Shown here: positions 7,124 through 20,868 of the stretch, one piece after another
Layout: each line of letters opens with the position of its first letter
Numbering within the stretch: position 1 is the stretch's first letter
Source of the DNA: Clostridia bacterium
GTDB taxonomy: Bacteria; Bacillota; Clostridia; Christensenellales; Borkfalkiaceae
Length of the DNA stretch: 34,877 nucleotides
Direction: 5' to 3'
Assembly (NCBI GenBank): GCA_017508105.1
Contig: JAFVZP010000051.1
Location: 1-34,877, forward strand
The notes under the pieces: model-generated
Databases searched by the model: none
Seen by the model: the letters and a program-made list of their open reading frames with translations, nothing else
Told to the model about the DNA's origin: nothing
Program-made: the position numbers and the translations under genes

Positions 7124-8244
7124 ATTTCTTTCAATAACACGTTTGCCGTTACGGTAATGCCCTTGCCCTCGCCCACGAAGCCCAAGCCCTCGGCGGTGCC
7201 GGCGGTAATGCCCACGGCAGAGAGGGGAAGCGAAAGGGCGTTTGCCAAGCTTTGGGTCATGGCAGGCATGAACTTGGCGAGCTTTGGCTTTTCCGCCTGC
7301 ACGGCAACAGAGATATTACAGGGAGTAAATCCCTGTTTTTTTATTTCCTGCATCACTGATTGCAGCATTTTCATGCTGTCCGCATTCTTCCATTTCTCGT
7401 CGGTATCGGGGAAATAATGCCCGATGTCGGGCAAGCCCACGGCGGAGAGCAGCGCGTCCATCACGGCGTGTATCAATACGTCCCCGTCCGAGTGCGCCAC
7501 CAAACCGCTGTGCGAGGGAATTTTTACCCCTGCCAAAACAATAAAATCCTGTGGCTTGCCAAAGGCGTGCGTGTCGATGCCTACGCCCACTCTTGCGGGC
7601 ATGGTAGGCTGAAAATCCTCTGAAAAGGTCATTTTTTTATTGCGTATATCCCCTAAAAAAATCTGCGGGGGGCGGATGAATTTTGCGTACACGGCGGAGT
7701 CGTCCGTGTAGCGCTCCTCGCTGATTTTTTCATACGCTTTGATAATTTCTTCACGCAAAAATCCCTGCGGAGTCTGCACGGTAAACACCTTGTCCCGCTC
7801 GGGCACTTGCTCAATTTTTCCTTGATTTGCAATCACCACGGTATCGGTCGTCGCCAAAGCGCACACGCCGCTGCCGTGTTTTTTTACGCTCTCAATGCAG
7901 TCGGAAATAATTTTTTGACTGACGTACGGTCTTGCCCCGTCGTGGATTAACACAATCTCACCCGATGCGTGCGACAGGGCGCTTTGCACGGATTTCGTAC
8001 GGGTTTCGCCCCCCAATACCACCTTGCATACGGGGTATTGGCGTAAAAGCGCCTCTATATCATCTCTATCGCTTACAGAGGTAGCGACAATGACCTCAAA
8101 AACATCCTCACGCAGGAAGTTCTGCACGGTTTTTTCCAGCACGCAAACGCCGTTGTTCTCGGGCATGGGTACCAGCAATTTATTTTTTTCAAAGCCTGCG
8201 CGCTCGCCTCTTCCTGCGGCGCAGATAATGACGGAAACTTTCAT
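7120..8244 (-). CDS. ispDF: Bifunctional IspD-IspF, MEP pathway
   Basis: A fusion of 2-C-methyl-D-erythritol 4-phosphate cytidylyltransferase (about residues 1-215) and MECDP synthase (about 217-374). IspD shows the CTP-binding start I-I-C-A-A-G-R-G-E-R and the H-D-G-A-R-P motif at 101-106. IspF shows the metal ligands Asp224 and His226 in G-I-D-T-H, the A-H-S-D-G-D segment, and a glycine-rich end with T-A-E-G-L-G-F-V-G-E-G. The two enzymes act at steps three and five of isoprenoid synthesis. Fusions of this kind are known in several bacteria. The gene lies six bases after rqcP and is likely translated from the same message, with a GGAG site. Confidence 0.95.
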   Translation of the reverse strand: MKVSVIICAAGRGERAGFEKNKLLVPMPENNGVCVLEKTVQNFLREDVFEVIVATSVSDRDDIEALLRQYPVCKVVLGGETRTKSVQSALSHASGEIVLIHDGARPYVSQKIISDCIESVKKHGSGVCALATTDTVVIANQGKIEQVPERDKVFTVQTPQGFLREEIIKAYEKISEERYTDDSAVYAKFIRPPQIFLGDIRNKKMTFSEDFQPTMPARVGVGIDTHAFGKPQDFIVLAGVKIPSHSGLVAHSDGDVLIHAVMDALLSAVGLPDIGHYFPDTDEKWKNADSMKMLQSVMQEIKKQGFTPCNISVAVQAEKPKLAKFMPAMTQSLANALSLPLSAVGITAGTAEGLGFVGEGKGITVTANVLLKEI

Positions 8245-8250
8245 TTTTTC

Positions 8251-8496
8251 TCACTCCGTGATAATTTCGTAAAGCGAAGGGGCGTCGTTCTTTTTAACCA
8301 CTTCCAAAACGTTCAGAATGCGAAAGCGCAGGCGGTCGGTGGCGTACTGAATTTCCACCACGTCGCCCACCTTTACCTGGTGTGCGGGCTTCACTTCTTT
8401 TCCGTTGATGAATACCTTGCCCTGCTTGGCGGCTTCCTGCGCTACCGTGCGGCGCTTTAAAATGCGTGAAACCTTTAAAAATTTGTCAATTCTCAT
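8251..8496 (-). CDS. rqcP: RqcP (YabO), S4-domain ribosome quality-control factor
   Basis: An 81-residue S4 RNA-binding protein, starting M-R-I-D-K-F-L-K-V-S-R and containing G-K-V-F-I-N-G-K and V-G-D-V-V-E-I. It matches B. subtilis RqcP closely along its length. RqcP binds the 50S subunit with RqcH and peptidyl-tRNA and supports alanine tailing of stalled chains. The start at 8496 is chosen because GGAGC lies eight bases upstream and the protein then begins like the family; a TTG further out would add seven residues without a site. It heads the rqcP-ispDF unit, divergent from rpoBC. Confidence 0.9.
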   Translation of the reverse strand: MRIDKFLKVSRILKRRTVAQEAAKQGKVFINGKEVKPAHQVKVGDVVEIQYATDRLRFRILNVLEVVKKNDAPSLYEIITE

Positions 8497-8556
8497 GGAA
8501 AAATGCTCCAAAAACAATTATTTTTATAACGATTTTAAAAAGTTTGGTAAAATTGG

Positions 8557-8585
8557 TTGACAAACCCGAAAAAAGTGTTTAAAAT
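8557..8585 (+). promoter_or_regulatory. Sigma-A promoter for rpoBC
   Basis: TTGACA (8557-8562), a 17-base spacer and TAAAAT (8580-8585). It gives a leader of about 260 bases before rpoB. The gene-free stretch 8497-8851 is otherwise very AT-rich, with no clear hairpin, and no ribosomal protein gene precedes rpoB. Confidence 0.75.
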
Positions 8586-8851
8586 AACATAATGTATTAT
8601 TATGCGTATTTTGCGCTTTTTTGGATTTTTACCAAAAATTAACAGCGAAAATGCGGCAAAAAATGCTTAAAACAGCAAGAAAAACCCAACATTCAACAAA
8701 TACAGTATACCGCAAATTTTTAAATCTGTAAAGGGTTTTTCAAAATTTTTAAAATTTTAATTTTGGTAACATGATTTTTATCGATGAAAAGATATACTCG
8801 GTAAATCGCTCGTTATTATAAAAAAATAAGAAAAGGAGCAAACAAACCGAC

Positions 8852-11800
8852 ATGAATTTACCTATTGTCAAGTACGGCAAAAACGAAAGACGGAAATTCG
8901 GTTCCATTGACGAAGTAATCGAGATTCCCGACTTGGTAGAAATTCAAAAAGACAGCTATCATTCCTTCATCAACGAGGGGATTGCCGACGTCTTTGAAGA
9001 TTTTTCTCCCATTACGGACTACTCCGACCACTTTGAGATGTACTTCTTGGAGCACGAATTCGCCGCCAAACCCAAGTACGACGAAAAGGAATGCAGAAAC
9101 CGTGACGCTACGTATGCCAAGGCCCTTCGGGTCAAGGTAAGACTGGTCAATAAGGTCAAGCAGGAGACGGTCGACCAGGAAGTCTTTATGGGCGACATTC
9201 CTTTGATGACCGAGCACGGTTCGTTCATCATCAACGGCGCAGAACGCGCCATCGTTTCCCAGCTCGTGCGTTCCTCGGGCGTGTATAACGCATCCGAAAA
9301 GGACAAAAAAGCAGGTAAGGAAATTTTCAATACCACCGTTATCCCCAACCGTGGGGCATGGTTGGAGCTTGAACAGGACTTACAGGGCGTGCTCTGGATT
9401 AAGGTAGACAGAAAGAGAAAGCTGTGCGCTACCGTGCTCTTGCGTGCCTTGGGCTTCGGCTCTGACAGAGCTATTTCCGAGCTCTTCGAAGGGGACAAGA
9501 TGATCGAAAACACCATCGCCAAGGATACGGTAAAATCCGAATCCGAGGGCTTGGTTGAACTCTATCGCCGTCTGCGTCCGGGCGAAGTGCCCACCGAAGA
9601 ATCGGTTAAACAGCATTTAAACAACCTCTTCTTTGACGCACGCCGTTACGACGTAGTCAAGGTTGGCCGTTATAAATTCAACAAAAAGCTGAACTTGGCG
9701 TACAGATTGCCCGGCTGCCGTGTTGCCGACGACGTTATCAATCCCCAAACGGGTGAAATTTTGGCAGAGGCAGGTCAAAAAATTTCCGAGCAGAAGGCCA
9801 AAGAAATTCAAAACGCCGGCATCAATGAAATTTTCGTTCTCGTCAAGGACGAGGAAGAAGGCGAAATTCGCCACAAAATTATCGGTAACAACACCGTAGA
9901 CTTCTCCGCAGTCAGTGATTTCGACCCCAAGAAGCTCGGTTTACTGCCCACCGTCTACTATCCCAACTTCGTATTCTCTCAGAAGATTGCCGAAGAGTTA
10001 AAAACGGACGACGTGGAAACGGTTGCCGCACGCTACGTTGAGGAAATCAATAACCTTTATTATACGCAGGAAAAGAAGGACGTCGCAGACGAAAAGCCCG
10101 AAGAAAAGAAGAACAGAGAAAAGAGAAACATCAACCGTATCCGCTTTGTTACGGCTTGTAAGCTCTTCCACGAAATTCTGGGCGCGCCCGAACGTGAGCT
10201 TTCCAAGGAAGAAAAGAAGGCAATCAAGCCTTTAATCGAAAAGCTCAACCACAAGCACATCACGGTGGACGATATCATCGCTTCCATCTCCTCGAACATC
10301 GACCTTCGCTACAACATCGGTACGGTGGACAACATCGACCACCTCGGCAACCGCCGCGTGCGTTCGGTTGGCGAGCTCCTGCAAAACCAACTGCGCGTGG
10401 GTATTGCAAGATTGGAGCGTTTAATTAAGGAAAGAATGGCGACGCAGGACCCCATGGAGGTTACGCCCGCCAGCTTAATCAATATCCGCCCTGTATCCGC
10501 GGCAATCCGTGAATTCTTCGGCTCCTCGCAGCTCTCGCAGTTCATGGACCAGACCAACCCCATCTCGGAATTGACGCACAAGCGTAAGCTCTCCGCGCTC
10601 GGTCCCGGCGGTTTGAACCGTGACCGCGCTACCTTTGAAGTGCGCGACGTTCACCACTCGCACTACGGCAGAATGTGTCCCATTGAAACGCCCGAAGGTC
10701 AGAACATCGGTTTGATTTCCTCGTTGGCTACCTTCTCCCGCGTCAACGAATACGGCTTCATCATGTCGCCGTACAGAAAGGTAGAGCATACCTACGATGA
10801 GAACGGTAAAATTCTTTCGACCTACGTCACCGATAAGGTAGAATACCTCACGGCAGACGAAGAGGATAAATATTTCGTAGCGCAGGCAAACGAACCCTTG
10901 GACGAAAACGGCTACTTCAAAAACCAACTCGTCGGTTGCCGTCATCAGGATTTGATTACCGAATTGCCCGCCGACAAGATGGACTACATGGACGTATCCC
11001 CCAAACAGCTCGTATCGGTTGCAACGGCGCTCATTCCTTTCTTGGAAAACGACGATACCAACCGTGCGCTCATGGGCTCGAACATGCAACGTCAGGCAGT
11101 GCCTCTGTTGAAGACCGAGGCTTCCATCGTCGCAACCGGCGTTGAAGCGGCAATCGCCCGTGACTCCGGCGTTATGGTAACGGCAAAGGAAGGCGGCGTG
11201 GTCATCGGCGCAGCTTCCGACAAGATTACGATCAAAGAGGATAGCGGAATTATCACCGAATATCCCTTGAAGAAATTCGAACGCTCCAATCAAGGCACCT
11301 GTTTGAACCAAAAGCCCATTGTCAACACGGGCGACAGAGTGTTCAAAGGGGAAGTCATTGCCGACGGTCCTTCGACCAACAACGGCGAGCTGGCGCTCGG
11401 TAAAAATATTTTAATCGGCTATATGGAATGGGAAGGCTACAACTTCGAGGACGCAATCTTGCTCTCCGAAAAGTTGGTACAGGACGATGTATTCACTTCC
11501 ATTCACATTGAAGAATACGAAACCGAAGCCCGTGACACCAAGCTCGGCGCTGAGGAAATCACCCGTGACATTCCCAACGTCGGTGACGACGCCTTGAAGG
11601 ATTTGGACGAGGACGGTATCATTCGCATCGGTGCGGAAGTACACGGCGGTGATATTCTTGTCGGTAAAACCACCCCGAAGGGCGAAACCGAGCTCACCCC
11701 CGAAGAAAGATTGCTCCGCGCCATCTTCGGCGAAAAGGCAAGAGAGGTCAGAGATACCTCTTTGAAGGTACCTCACGGTGAAGGCGGCGTTATCGTAGAC

Positions 11801-12883
11801 GTCAAGGTATTCACCAGAGAGAACAAAGACGAATTGCAACCCGGCGTCAATAAGGTTGTAAGAGTATACATTGCGCAAAAGCGTAAAATCCAGGTCGGCG
11901 ATAAGATGGCAGGCCGTCACGGCAACAAGGGCGTTATCTCCCGTGTATTGCCTCAGGCGGATATGCCCTTCCTCGCAGACGGTACCCCCTTGCAAATTCT
12001 GTTAAACCCCTTAGGCGTTCCTTCCCGTATGAACATCGGTCAGGTATTGGAGGTGCACCTCGGCTACGTCTGCAAACAGCTTGGCTGGAAGATTGCAACC
12101 CCCGTATTCGACGGCGCAACCGAGTCGGACATCGAACAGCTCTTCCGTGAAAACAATATCCTGAACCCCGAGGGCAAGGTAGACGGTAAGTTCCAGGTAT
12201 TCGACGGCAGAACGGGCGAACCCTTTGAAAACAGAGTAACCGTCGGCGTACAGTATATGATTAAGCTCATTCACTTGGTCGACGATAAAATCCACGCACG
12301 TTCCATCGGTCCTTACTCCATGATCACCCAACAGCCCCTCGGCGGTAAAGCGCAGTTCGGCGGTCAGCGTTTCGGTGAAATGGAAGTTTGGGCGCTCGAA
12401 GCGTACGGCGCGGCACACATTTTGCAGGAAATTTTAACCGTCAAATCGGACGACATCGTCGGCCGTGTCAAGACGTACGAATCCATCGTTAAGGGCAACA
12501 ACATTTCCGAACCGGGTATCCCCGAAGCCTTTAAGGTATTATTAAAGGAATTGCAGTCCTTGGCTCTCGACGTAAGAGTGCTCACCGAAAACAACAGCGA
12601 GCTCATCTTGCGTGAATTTGAGGAAGAGGACGAACCCGTCGACCGTCGCTCCATGCGCAGCACGCCCGTCAGCGAAGCCGAAGAGGAAGAAACCTTCGAC
12701 CTCGGCTCTTTCGACGACGAGGACGACGAAGAAGTCGGCTCGCTCTTTGCGGACGAGGACGATGAGGAAGAATTGCTCTCCGACGACCTTGACTTCGACG
12801 ACGAGGACGATATGAGCGACGTGGACGAAGACCTTCGTTTTGACGATTTATTCGGCGACGAAGACGACGAAATAGAAGAATAA
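8852..12883 (+). CDS. rpoB: RNA polymerase beta subunit with large insertion and acidic tail
   Basis: Beta subunit of RNA polymerase, 1343 residues against about 1190 in B. subtilis. The core is intact: the rifampicin region [10 protein letters not shown] followed by T-H-K-R-K-L-S-A-L has the sensitive residues, the [13 protein letters not shown] block follows it, and K[15 protein letters not shown] is present in the C-terminal half. Two additions explain the length. One is about 120 residues between I-I-G-N at 346 and [11 protein letters not shown] near 469, rich in Lys and Glu. The other is an acidic tail of 87 residues from about 1257. The ribosome site is AAAAGGAG. rpoC follows after 12 bases. 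Confidence 0.98.
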   Translation: MNLPIVKYGKNERRKFGSIDEVIEIPDLVEIQKDSYHSFINEGIADVFEDFSPITDYSDHFEMYFLEHEFAAKPKYDEKECRNRDATYAKALRVKVRLVNKVKQETVDQEVFMGDIPLMTEHGSFIINGAERAIVSQLVRSSGVYNASEKDKKAGKEIFNTTVIPNRGAWLELEQDLQGVLWIKVDRKRKLCATVLLRALGFGSDRAISELFEGDKMIENTIAKDTVKSESEGLVELYRRLRPGEVPTEESVKQHLNNLFFDARRYDVVKVGRYKFNKKLNLAYRLPGCRVADDVINPQTGEILAEAGQKISEQKAKEIQNAGINEIFVLVKDEEEGEIRHKIIGNNTVDFSAVSDFDPKKLGLLPTVYYPNFVFSQKIAEELKTDDVETVAARYVEEINNLYYTQEKKDVADEKPEEKKNREKRNINRIRFVTACKLFHEILGAPERELSKEEKKAIKPLIEKLNHKHITVDDIIASISSNIDLRYNIGTVDNIDHLGNRRVRSVGELLQNQLRVGIARLERLIKERMATQDPMEVTPASLINIRPVSAAIREFFGSSQLSQFMDQTNPISELTHKRKLSALGPGGLNRDRATFEVRDVHHSHYGRMCPIETPEGQNIGLISSLATFSRVNEYGFIMSPYRKVEHTYDENGKILSTYVTDKVEYLTADEEDKYFVAQANEPLDENGYFKNQLVGCRHQDLITELPADKMDYMDVSPKQLVSVATALIPFLENDDTNRALMGSNMQRQAVPLLKTEASIVATGVEAAIARDSGVMVTAKEGGVVIGAASDKITIKEDSGIITEYPLKKFERSNQGTCLNQKPIVNTGDRVFKGEVIADGPSTNNGELALGKNILIGYMEWEGYNFEDAILLSEKLVQDDVFTSIHIEEYETEARDTKLGAEEITRDIPNVGDDALKDLDEDGIIRIGAEVHGGDILVGKTTPKGETELTPEERLLRAIFGEKAREVRDTSLKVPHGEGGVIVDVKVFTRENKDELQPGVNKVVRVYIAQKRKIQVGDKMAGRHGNKGVISRVLPQADMPFLADGTPLQILLNPLGVPSRMNIGQVLEVHLGYVCKQLGWKIATPVFDGATESDIEQLFRENNILNPEGKVDGKFQVFDGRTGEPFENRVTVGVQYMIKLIHLVDDKIHARSIGPYSMITQQPLGGKAQFGGQRFGEMEVWALEAYGAAHILQEILTVKSDDIVGRVKTYESIVKGNNISEPGIPEAFKVLLKELQSLALDVRVLTENNSELILREFEEEDEPVDRRSMRSTPVSEAEEEETFDLGSFDDEDDEEVGSLFADEDDEEELLSDDLDFDDEDDMSDVDEDLRFDDLFGDEDDEIEE

Positions 12884-12895
12884 CGGGAGGATAAT

Positions 12896-16921
<4,026 letters not shown>

Positions 16922-16932
16922 TTAAAAACAAC

Positions 16933-16969
16933 AAAAAAGTCTTTGTGAAAATTCACAAAGACTTTTTTT
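16933..16969. terminator. Bidirectional terminator between rpoC and trkH
   Basis: AAAAAAGTCTTTGTGAA and TTCACAAAGACTTTTTT pair perfectly around a two-base centre, with T runs on both strands. The genes on either side converge, so it can stop both transcripts. Confidence 0.95.
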
Positions 16970-16984
16970 ATTACTTGAAAAATA

Positions 16985-18445
16985 TTATTTTTTTAACCAA
17001 GTCATGGGGGTTAAGGTCAGTAAGAGGGGATAAATCTCCAATCTGCCCAGCAGCATGGTGATGGATAAGAGTATTTTAGACAAAGGGGAATAAGCCGCAT
17101 AGCTGGACATGGGACCAATTGCTCCAAGTCCGGGGCCGATATTATTCAAGCATGCCAGTGTCGCCGAAAGATTGGTTTCAACGGCAAGGTCGCTTGCCAC
17201 TCCCGTATCCAAAGAGAGCAGTAAAAATACTACCAAAAAGATAATCACGTAGACGGTCAAATACGAGCTTGCGCCGTTCAACGTTTCTTCGTCCAAGCGT
17301 TTTCCTTCCATTTTAACCACGGTGGAGGTGCGAGGGTGTAGTACCTTTTTCAAATCGTTGACGGTTTTCTTAATTAAAATCATCAACCTTGACACCTTAA
17401 ACCCGCCTCCCGTGGAGCCTGCGCAAGCGCCCACGAACATGAGCATCAATAGTACCGTTCTCGCCATCGCGGACCACTGCGCGAAGTCTGCCGTGGCAAA
17501 CCCCGTCGAGGTCATCAGCGAGGACACCTGGAAAAAGGAAATCCGAACGGTATCGGCAATGTTGCCGTATAAGGCAAAGACGTTAAAGCCAATCGCTACG
17601 GTAGCGGTAAATATGATGCCGAGGTATACCCACAGCTCTCTGCTTTTAAAAAAGCTACCGATTTTTCCGAGAATTAACAGATAATATAAATTAAAATTAA
17701 CCCCGAACAGCATCATGAAAACGGCAATTACCCACTGTATATAGGGGCTATAGCTCGCAATGCCGTCTGCTTTTACGCCAAAACCGCCCGTGCCGGCAGT
17801 ACCGAAGGCGTGTATGGCGCTTTCAAACAAATCCATGCCGCCGAACAACAGCATAATGAGCAACACCAAGGTAAGCGCCATGTAAATGACGTACAAAATG
17901 ATTGCCGTATCTCTGGCTTTTGGTGTAACCTTATCCACGATGGGACCGGGCATCTCGGCGCGCAAAATATGAATGGAGCGATCGTCCGATTTTCCCGAAA
18001 ACGCCAAAAAGAACACCAAAACGCCCATGCCGCCGATCCAATGCGTAAAGCTCCGCCAAAAGAGCATTCCCTTCGACATACTCTCCACGTCGGTCAAAAT
18101 AGAAGCACCCGTCGTGGTAAAACCGCTCACGGTTTCAAACAAAGCGTCGATATAATTGGGTATCTCGCCACTGATGACGAAGGGGAGCGCTCCGACCAGC
18201 GATACCGCCAGCCAAGCCAACGCTACGGTTACCAAGCCTTCCTTTGCATACACGAACCGATTTTTGGGTTTACAGAGAAAGACCATACCCATGCCCAAAA
18301 CGAAGGCAATACACGCGGTAATAAACAACGCAAACGCCTGCCACCATTCGGTGTAAATCATCGCCACGACGGTGGGGAGAAGCAGGAGAATACTCTCAAT
18401 GCGCAGCACCTTGCCTATCGTATTGAAAACCATTCTGTAATTCAT
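16985..18445 (-). CDS. trkH: Trk-type potassium uptake channel subunit
   Basis: Membrane subunit of a Trk/Ktr K+ (or Na+) transporter, 486 residues, with four repeated membrane-pore-membrane units. The selectivity-filter loops are visible in order: T-T-T-G-A-S, G-T-A-G-T-G-G-F-G, T-S-T-G-F-A, and N-N-I-G-P-G. The glycine in each loop is kept, which in this family favours K+. The start follows the trkA stop by five bases, and its GAGG site lies at the trkA end, so the two are coupled. It ends just after the shared terminator with rpoC. Confidence 0.93.
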   Translation of the reverse strand: MNYRMVFNTIGKVLRIESILLLLPTVVAMIYTEWWQAFALFITACIAFVLGMGMVFLCKPKNRFVYAKEGLVTVALAWLAVSLVGALPFVISGEIPNYIDALFETVSGFTTTGASILTDVESMSKGMLFWRSFTHWIGGMGVLVFFLAFSGKSDDRSIHILRAEMPGPIVDKVTPKARDTAIILYVIYMALTLVLLIMLLFGGMDLFESAIHAFGTAGTGGFGVKADGIASYSPYIQWVIAVFMMLFGVNFNLYYLLILGKIGSFFKSRELWVYLGIIFTATVAIGFNVFALYGNIADTVRISFFQVSSLMTSTGFATADFAQWSAMARTVLLMLMFVGACAGSTGGGFKVSRLMILIKKTVNDLKKVLHPRTSTVVKMEGKRLDEETLNGASSYLTVYVIIFLVVFLLLSLDTGVASDLAVETNLSATLACLNNIGPGLGAIGPMSSYAAYSPLSKILLSITMLLGRLEIYPLLLTLTPMTWLKK

Positions 18446-18450
18446 ACAAA

Positions 18451-19818
18451 TTACCTCGCAATAATATCCGAAAGGCTTAAAATTCTCTTGCCTTCGGCAA
18501 CGATTACAACGTCGTCACCGGGTAAAATAACGTCGTCGCCCGTCGGGATGATGGCTTTGCGTCCACGGGTAATGCCCGCAACCAATACGTTTTCGTGCAA
18601 TTTCATCTGTTTTAAGGGGATATTGGTATATTCAAAATCGCTTAAAACCTTAAATTCCAAGGCTTCCGCCATACCGTTCATCAGCGAATACAGCGTTTCA
18701 ATTTGACTGCCCAAGGAATTTTCCAAGGCTCTGGCGTATTTGACGATGACGTCTGCCGCAATTTTTCTCGGTGAAATCATACATGCCAAGCCCAGTTTTT
18801 CGGCGATTGAGGAAATCTCGTCCCGTTCTGCTCTGCAAATGACCTTGGGCACCTCTTGGGACATAGCGTAGAAGGAAATTAAAATATTGTCTTCTTCTCT
18901 GTCGGTCAGTGCAACGAATGCGTCGGTATTCAAAATTCCCTCTTCCATCAATAGCTCTTGGGACATTCCGTCGCCGTGAATGACGGTTATGTTGTCGGGC
19001 AATAGCTCGCAAACTTCCTCGCAGCGCTTTTGGTCGCATTCTATCAAGCGTACTGCCTGACGGCTGGAAGTCAGCATCTTGGCAAGGTAGGTAGAGGTCG
19101 TTCCCGCGCCCACGATGATGACGTCCTTGACGGATTTTTGCGCCTCGCCAAAGGCGTTCAACAGTCGCTGGGCTTCCCGTTTGGAAATGACGATGCCGAT
19201 TTTATCCCCCGTCTTTAACTGGAAGTTCCCCTTGGGGATAAAAACTTCTTCTCCGCGCTGTACGGTGGCAATTAAGAAGTTTTCCTTATGATGCCGTTTT
19301 TTAAGCTCCATCAAAGAGATGCCGTCCAAGGCAGAGCTCTCCGAAAGCAACACTTCTATAATGGCAATCTCCTTTCCTGCAAAGGTTTCCACCTTGGTTG
19401 CAGAGGGGAGCTTTAAAATCTGATATATTGCCTCGGCGGCGAGCCGCTCGGGGTTGATTGCCATAGACAGCTCCAATTGCTCCTTGAAAAAGTCCAAGCT
19501 GGCGTCGTTATTCTCCAAATTTCGTATGCGCGCTACGGTATAATGCGCGCCCATGCGTTTGGCGGCAAAGCACGCGAGCATATTGAGCTCGTCCGAAGGA
19601 GTTACCGCAATAAACAGTTCCGCCTTATCCACACCCAAGCTTTTCAAATTCTCATATTCGGTTCCGTTGCCGCAAAGACAAATGACGTCGTATAAATTTC
19701 GAATTTCTTCCACGACGTCGGGGTTGCTGTCCACGGCAAAGACCTCGTGGCGTTCTTTTACCAAACTCTCGATGATCGTCTTACCGATTTTTCCGCAACC
19801 CACTACAATAATTTTCAT
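18451..19818 (-). CDS. trkA: Trk system regulatory subunit TrkA, two RCK units
   Basis: Cytoplasmic regulatory subunit that gates TrkH in response to nucleotides. The 455-residue protein contains two tandem copies of an RCK_N (Rossmann) plus RCK_C domain. Copy one starts M-K-I-I-V-V-G-C-G-K-I-G-K-T; copy two starts near residue 230 with V-I-I-V-G-A-G-T-T-S-T-Y. Each has an acidic residue after the second strand (D in A-V-D-S-N and E in L-I-E-C-D), which suits NAD(H) or ATP binding. The ribosome site is AAGGAG. The promoter at 19864-19892 precedes it, and trkH is translated from the same message. Confidence 0.93.
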   Translation of the reverse strand: MKIIVVGCGKIGKTIIESLVKERHEVFAVDSNPDVVEEIRNLYDVICLCGNGTEYENLKSLGVDKAELFIAVTPSDELNMLACFAAKRMGAHYTVARIRNLENNDASLDFFKEQLELSMAINPERLAAEAIYQILKLPSATKVETFAGKEIAIIEVLLSESSALDGISLMELKKRHHKENFLIATVQRGEEVFIPKGNFQLKTGDKIGIVISKREAQRLLNAFGEAQKSVKDVIIVGAGTTSTYLAKMLTSSRQAVRLIECDQKRCEEVCELLPDNITVIHGDGMSQELLMEEGILNTDAFVALTDREEDNILISFYAMSQEVPKVICRAERDEISSIAEKLGLACMISPRKIAADVIVKYARALENSLGSQIETLYSLMNGMAEALEFKVLSDFEYTNIPLKQMKLHENVLVAGITRGRKAIIPTGDDVILPGDDVVIVAEGKRILSLSDIIAR

Positions 19819-19863
19819 GGTAAACTCCTTATTTAAGTTATTCTATGAAAGTGTGATACCATT

Positions 19864-19892
19864 ATTATAACCCATTATTTGTCAAAAATCAA
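19864..19892 (-). promoter_or_regulatory. Sigma-A promoter for trkAH with 0A-like sequence in the spacer
   Basis: On the minus strand TTGATT (19887-19892) and TATAAT (19864-19869) are 17 bases apart. The spacer contains TTTGACAAA (19878-19886), one base from a Spo0A box. Confidence 0.65.
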
Positions 19893-20024
19893 ACCTTTCA
19901 AAGAGAATAATGCGCCATTTGTATTTTTCTTTTCTCTTTTTAAGGCGAATTATTGAGATTTTTCTTTATACAAAATGCGACCCATAACTACAAAACGGGT
20001 CAATTTTCTTTGCTTTTGCTCCGC

Positions 20025-20030
20025 TATACT
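20025..20030 (+). promoter_or_regulatory. Possible -10 box for spoIIGA
   Basis: TATACT lies 19 bases before the GTG start at 20050, giving a very short leader with GGGG as ribosome site. No -35 at the usual distance is seen. In B. subtilis this promoter has an abnormally long spacer and depends on Spo0A, so a poor -35 is not surprising. No clear 0A box was found between 19893 and 20024. Confidence 0.3.
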
Positions 20031-20049
20031 TTTTCCCGGGGAAGAGAGA

Positions 20050-20868
20050 GTGGAAGTTTATATCGAATACGCCATCGTGGAAAATTTCATATTGGACGGA
20101 CTTTTGTTATACCTTTCCTTTAAAACCGTCCGTCTGCCTATATCCAAACCTCGTTTGCTGCTGGCGGCGTTGCTCGGCTCTGTATTCGCCGTTTTGTTTC
20201 CGCTTTTACCCCTGAGCGATGGGTACGCCTTTGCCGTCAAATATCTCTTCGGCGGTATTTTATGTTTGACGGCGGTCTCCAAACAGATAAAAAACGCCTT
20301 GCTTATCCTACCGTTTTTTTATCTGTATACCTTTGCGCTTGGCGGCTTACTCTTGGGCATGGATAGCTTCTTTCTCCAAAACGAGATGGAAAACGGCAAC
20401 TATATTTTGCGCCAAACGCCTGCCTTCACCGTGCTGATATCCGCGCTGGTTTTCGGGATCGCTTGCGTCAAGCTTATTTCCTCGCTCTACCGCCGTTACC
20501 GCAATAAAAAATTATTGTATTCGTGTAAAATCACCTTCAAAGGCATGCAGGTCGAGGGGATCGGACTGCTGGATACGGGCAATTCGCTCACCTTTCACGG
20601 CTCTCCCGTCTGCCTCATTGATAAGAGTCTTTCTAAAAGCTTACTCAATGAAGAAAACTCAAAAGACGTTCCTTTGGAGCGCATGTACGTACATACCGCC
20701 ACGGGCGGAGGAGAACTGAAAATTTTTCAGGCGACGATACAGATATATTCGGAAAACCGGGAGAATATAATAGAGAATGTCTATTTGGCTCTTTCGCCCG
20801 TTGCTTTGGGGAAGGGCTATCAAATTATTCTGCAACCGCAGATATTCAGGGAGGAACAAAGTGTTTAA
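20050..20868 (+). CDS. spoIIGA: SpoIIGA, pro-SigE processing protease
   Basis: Membrane-bound aspartic-type protease that cleaves the pro-sequence from SigE in the mother cell after a forespore signal (SpoIIR). The 272-residue protein has about five hydrophobic spans in its first 150 residues, then a soluble part with the catalytic motif D-T-G-N at 175-178, as in the family. The GTG at 20050 is chosen because GGGG lies about seven bases upstream and the sequence V-E-V-Y-I-E-Y-A-I aligns with the family N-terminus; an upstream ATG at 19975 would add 25 non-conserved residues. It overlaps sigE by eight bases. Confidence 0.93.
   Translation: MEVYIEYAIVENFILDGLLLYLSFKTVRLPISKPRLLLAALLGSVFAVLFPLLPLSDGYAFAVKYLFGGILCLTAVSKQIKNALLILPFFYLYTFALGGLLLGMDSFFLQNEMENGNYILRQTPAFTVLISALVFGIACVKLISSLYRRYRNKKLLYSCKITFKGMQVEGIGLLDTGNSLTFHGSPVCLIDKSLSKSLLNEENSKDVPLERMYVHTATGGGELKIFQATIQIYSENRENIIENVYLALSPVALGKGYQIILQPQIFREEQSV

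Noticed and set aside
10500-10620. Possible rifampicin-resistance changes in rpoB
   Set aside because: The residues matching E. coli Gln513, Asp516, His526 and Ser531 are all the sensitive type.
10475-11311. Open frame of 278 codons antisense to rpoB, and many others antisense to rpoB/rpoC
   Set aside because: They mirror a strongly coding + strand with biased codons, lack ribosome sites, and resemble no protein family.
17810-18706. 298-codon + strand frame opposite trkH/trkA
   Set aside because: It runs across the junction of two clear minus-strand genes and has no family resemblance or ribosome site.
19893-19945. AAAGAGAA...TTCTCTTT pairing before spoIIGA as a terminator
   Set aside because: The loop is about 25 bases, there is no transcript to end between two divergent genes, and the T run is short.
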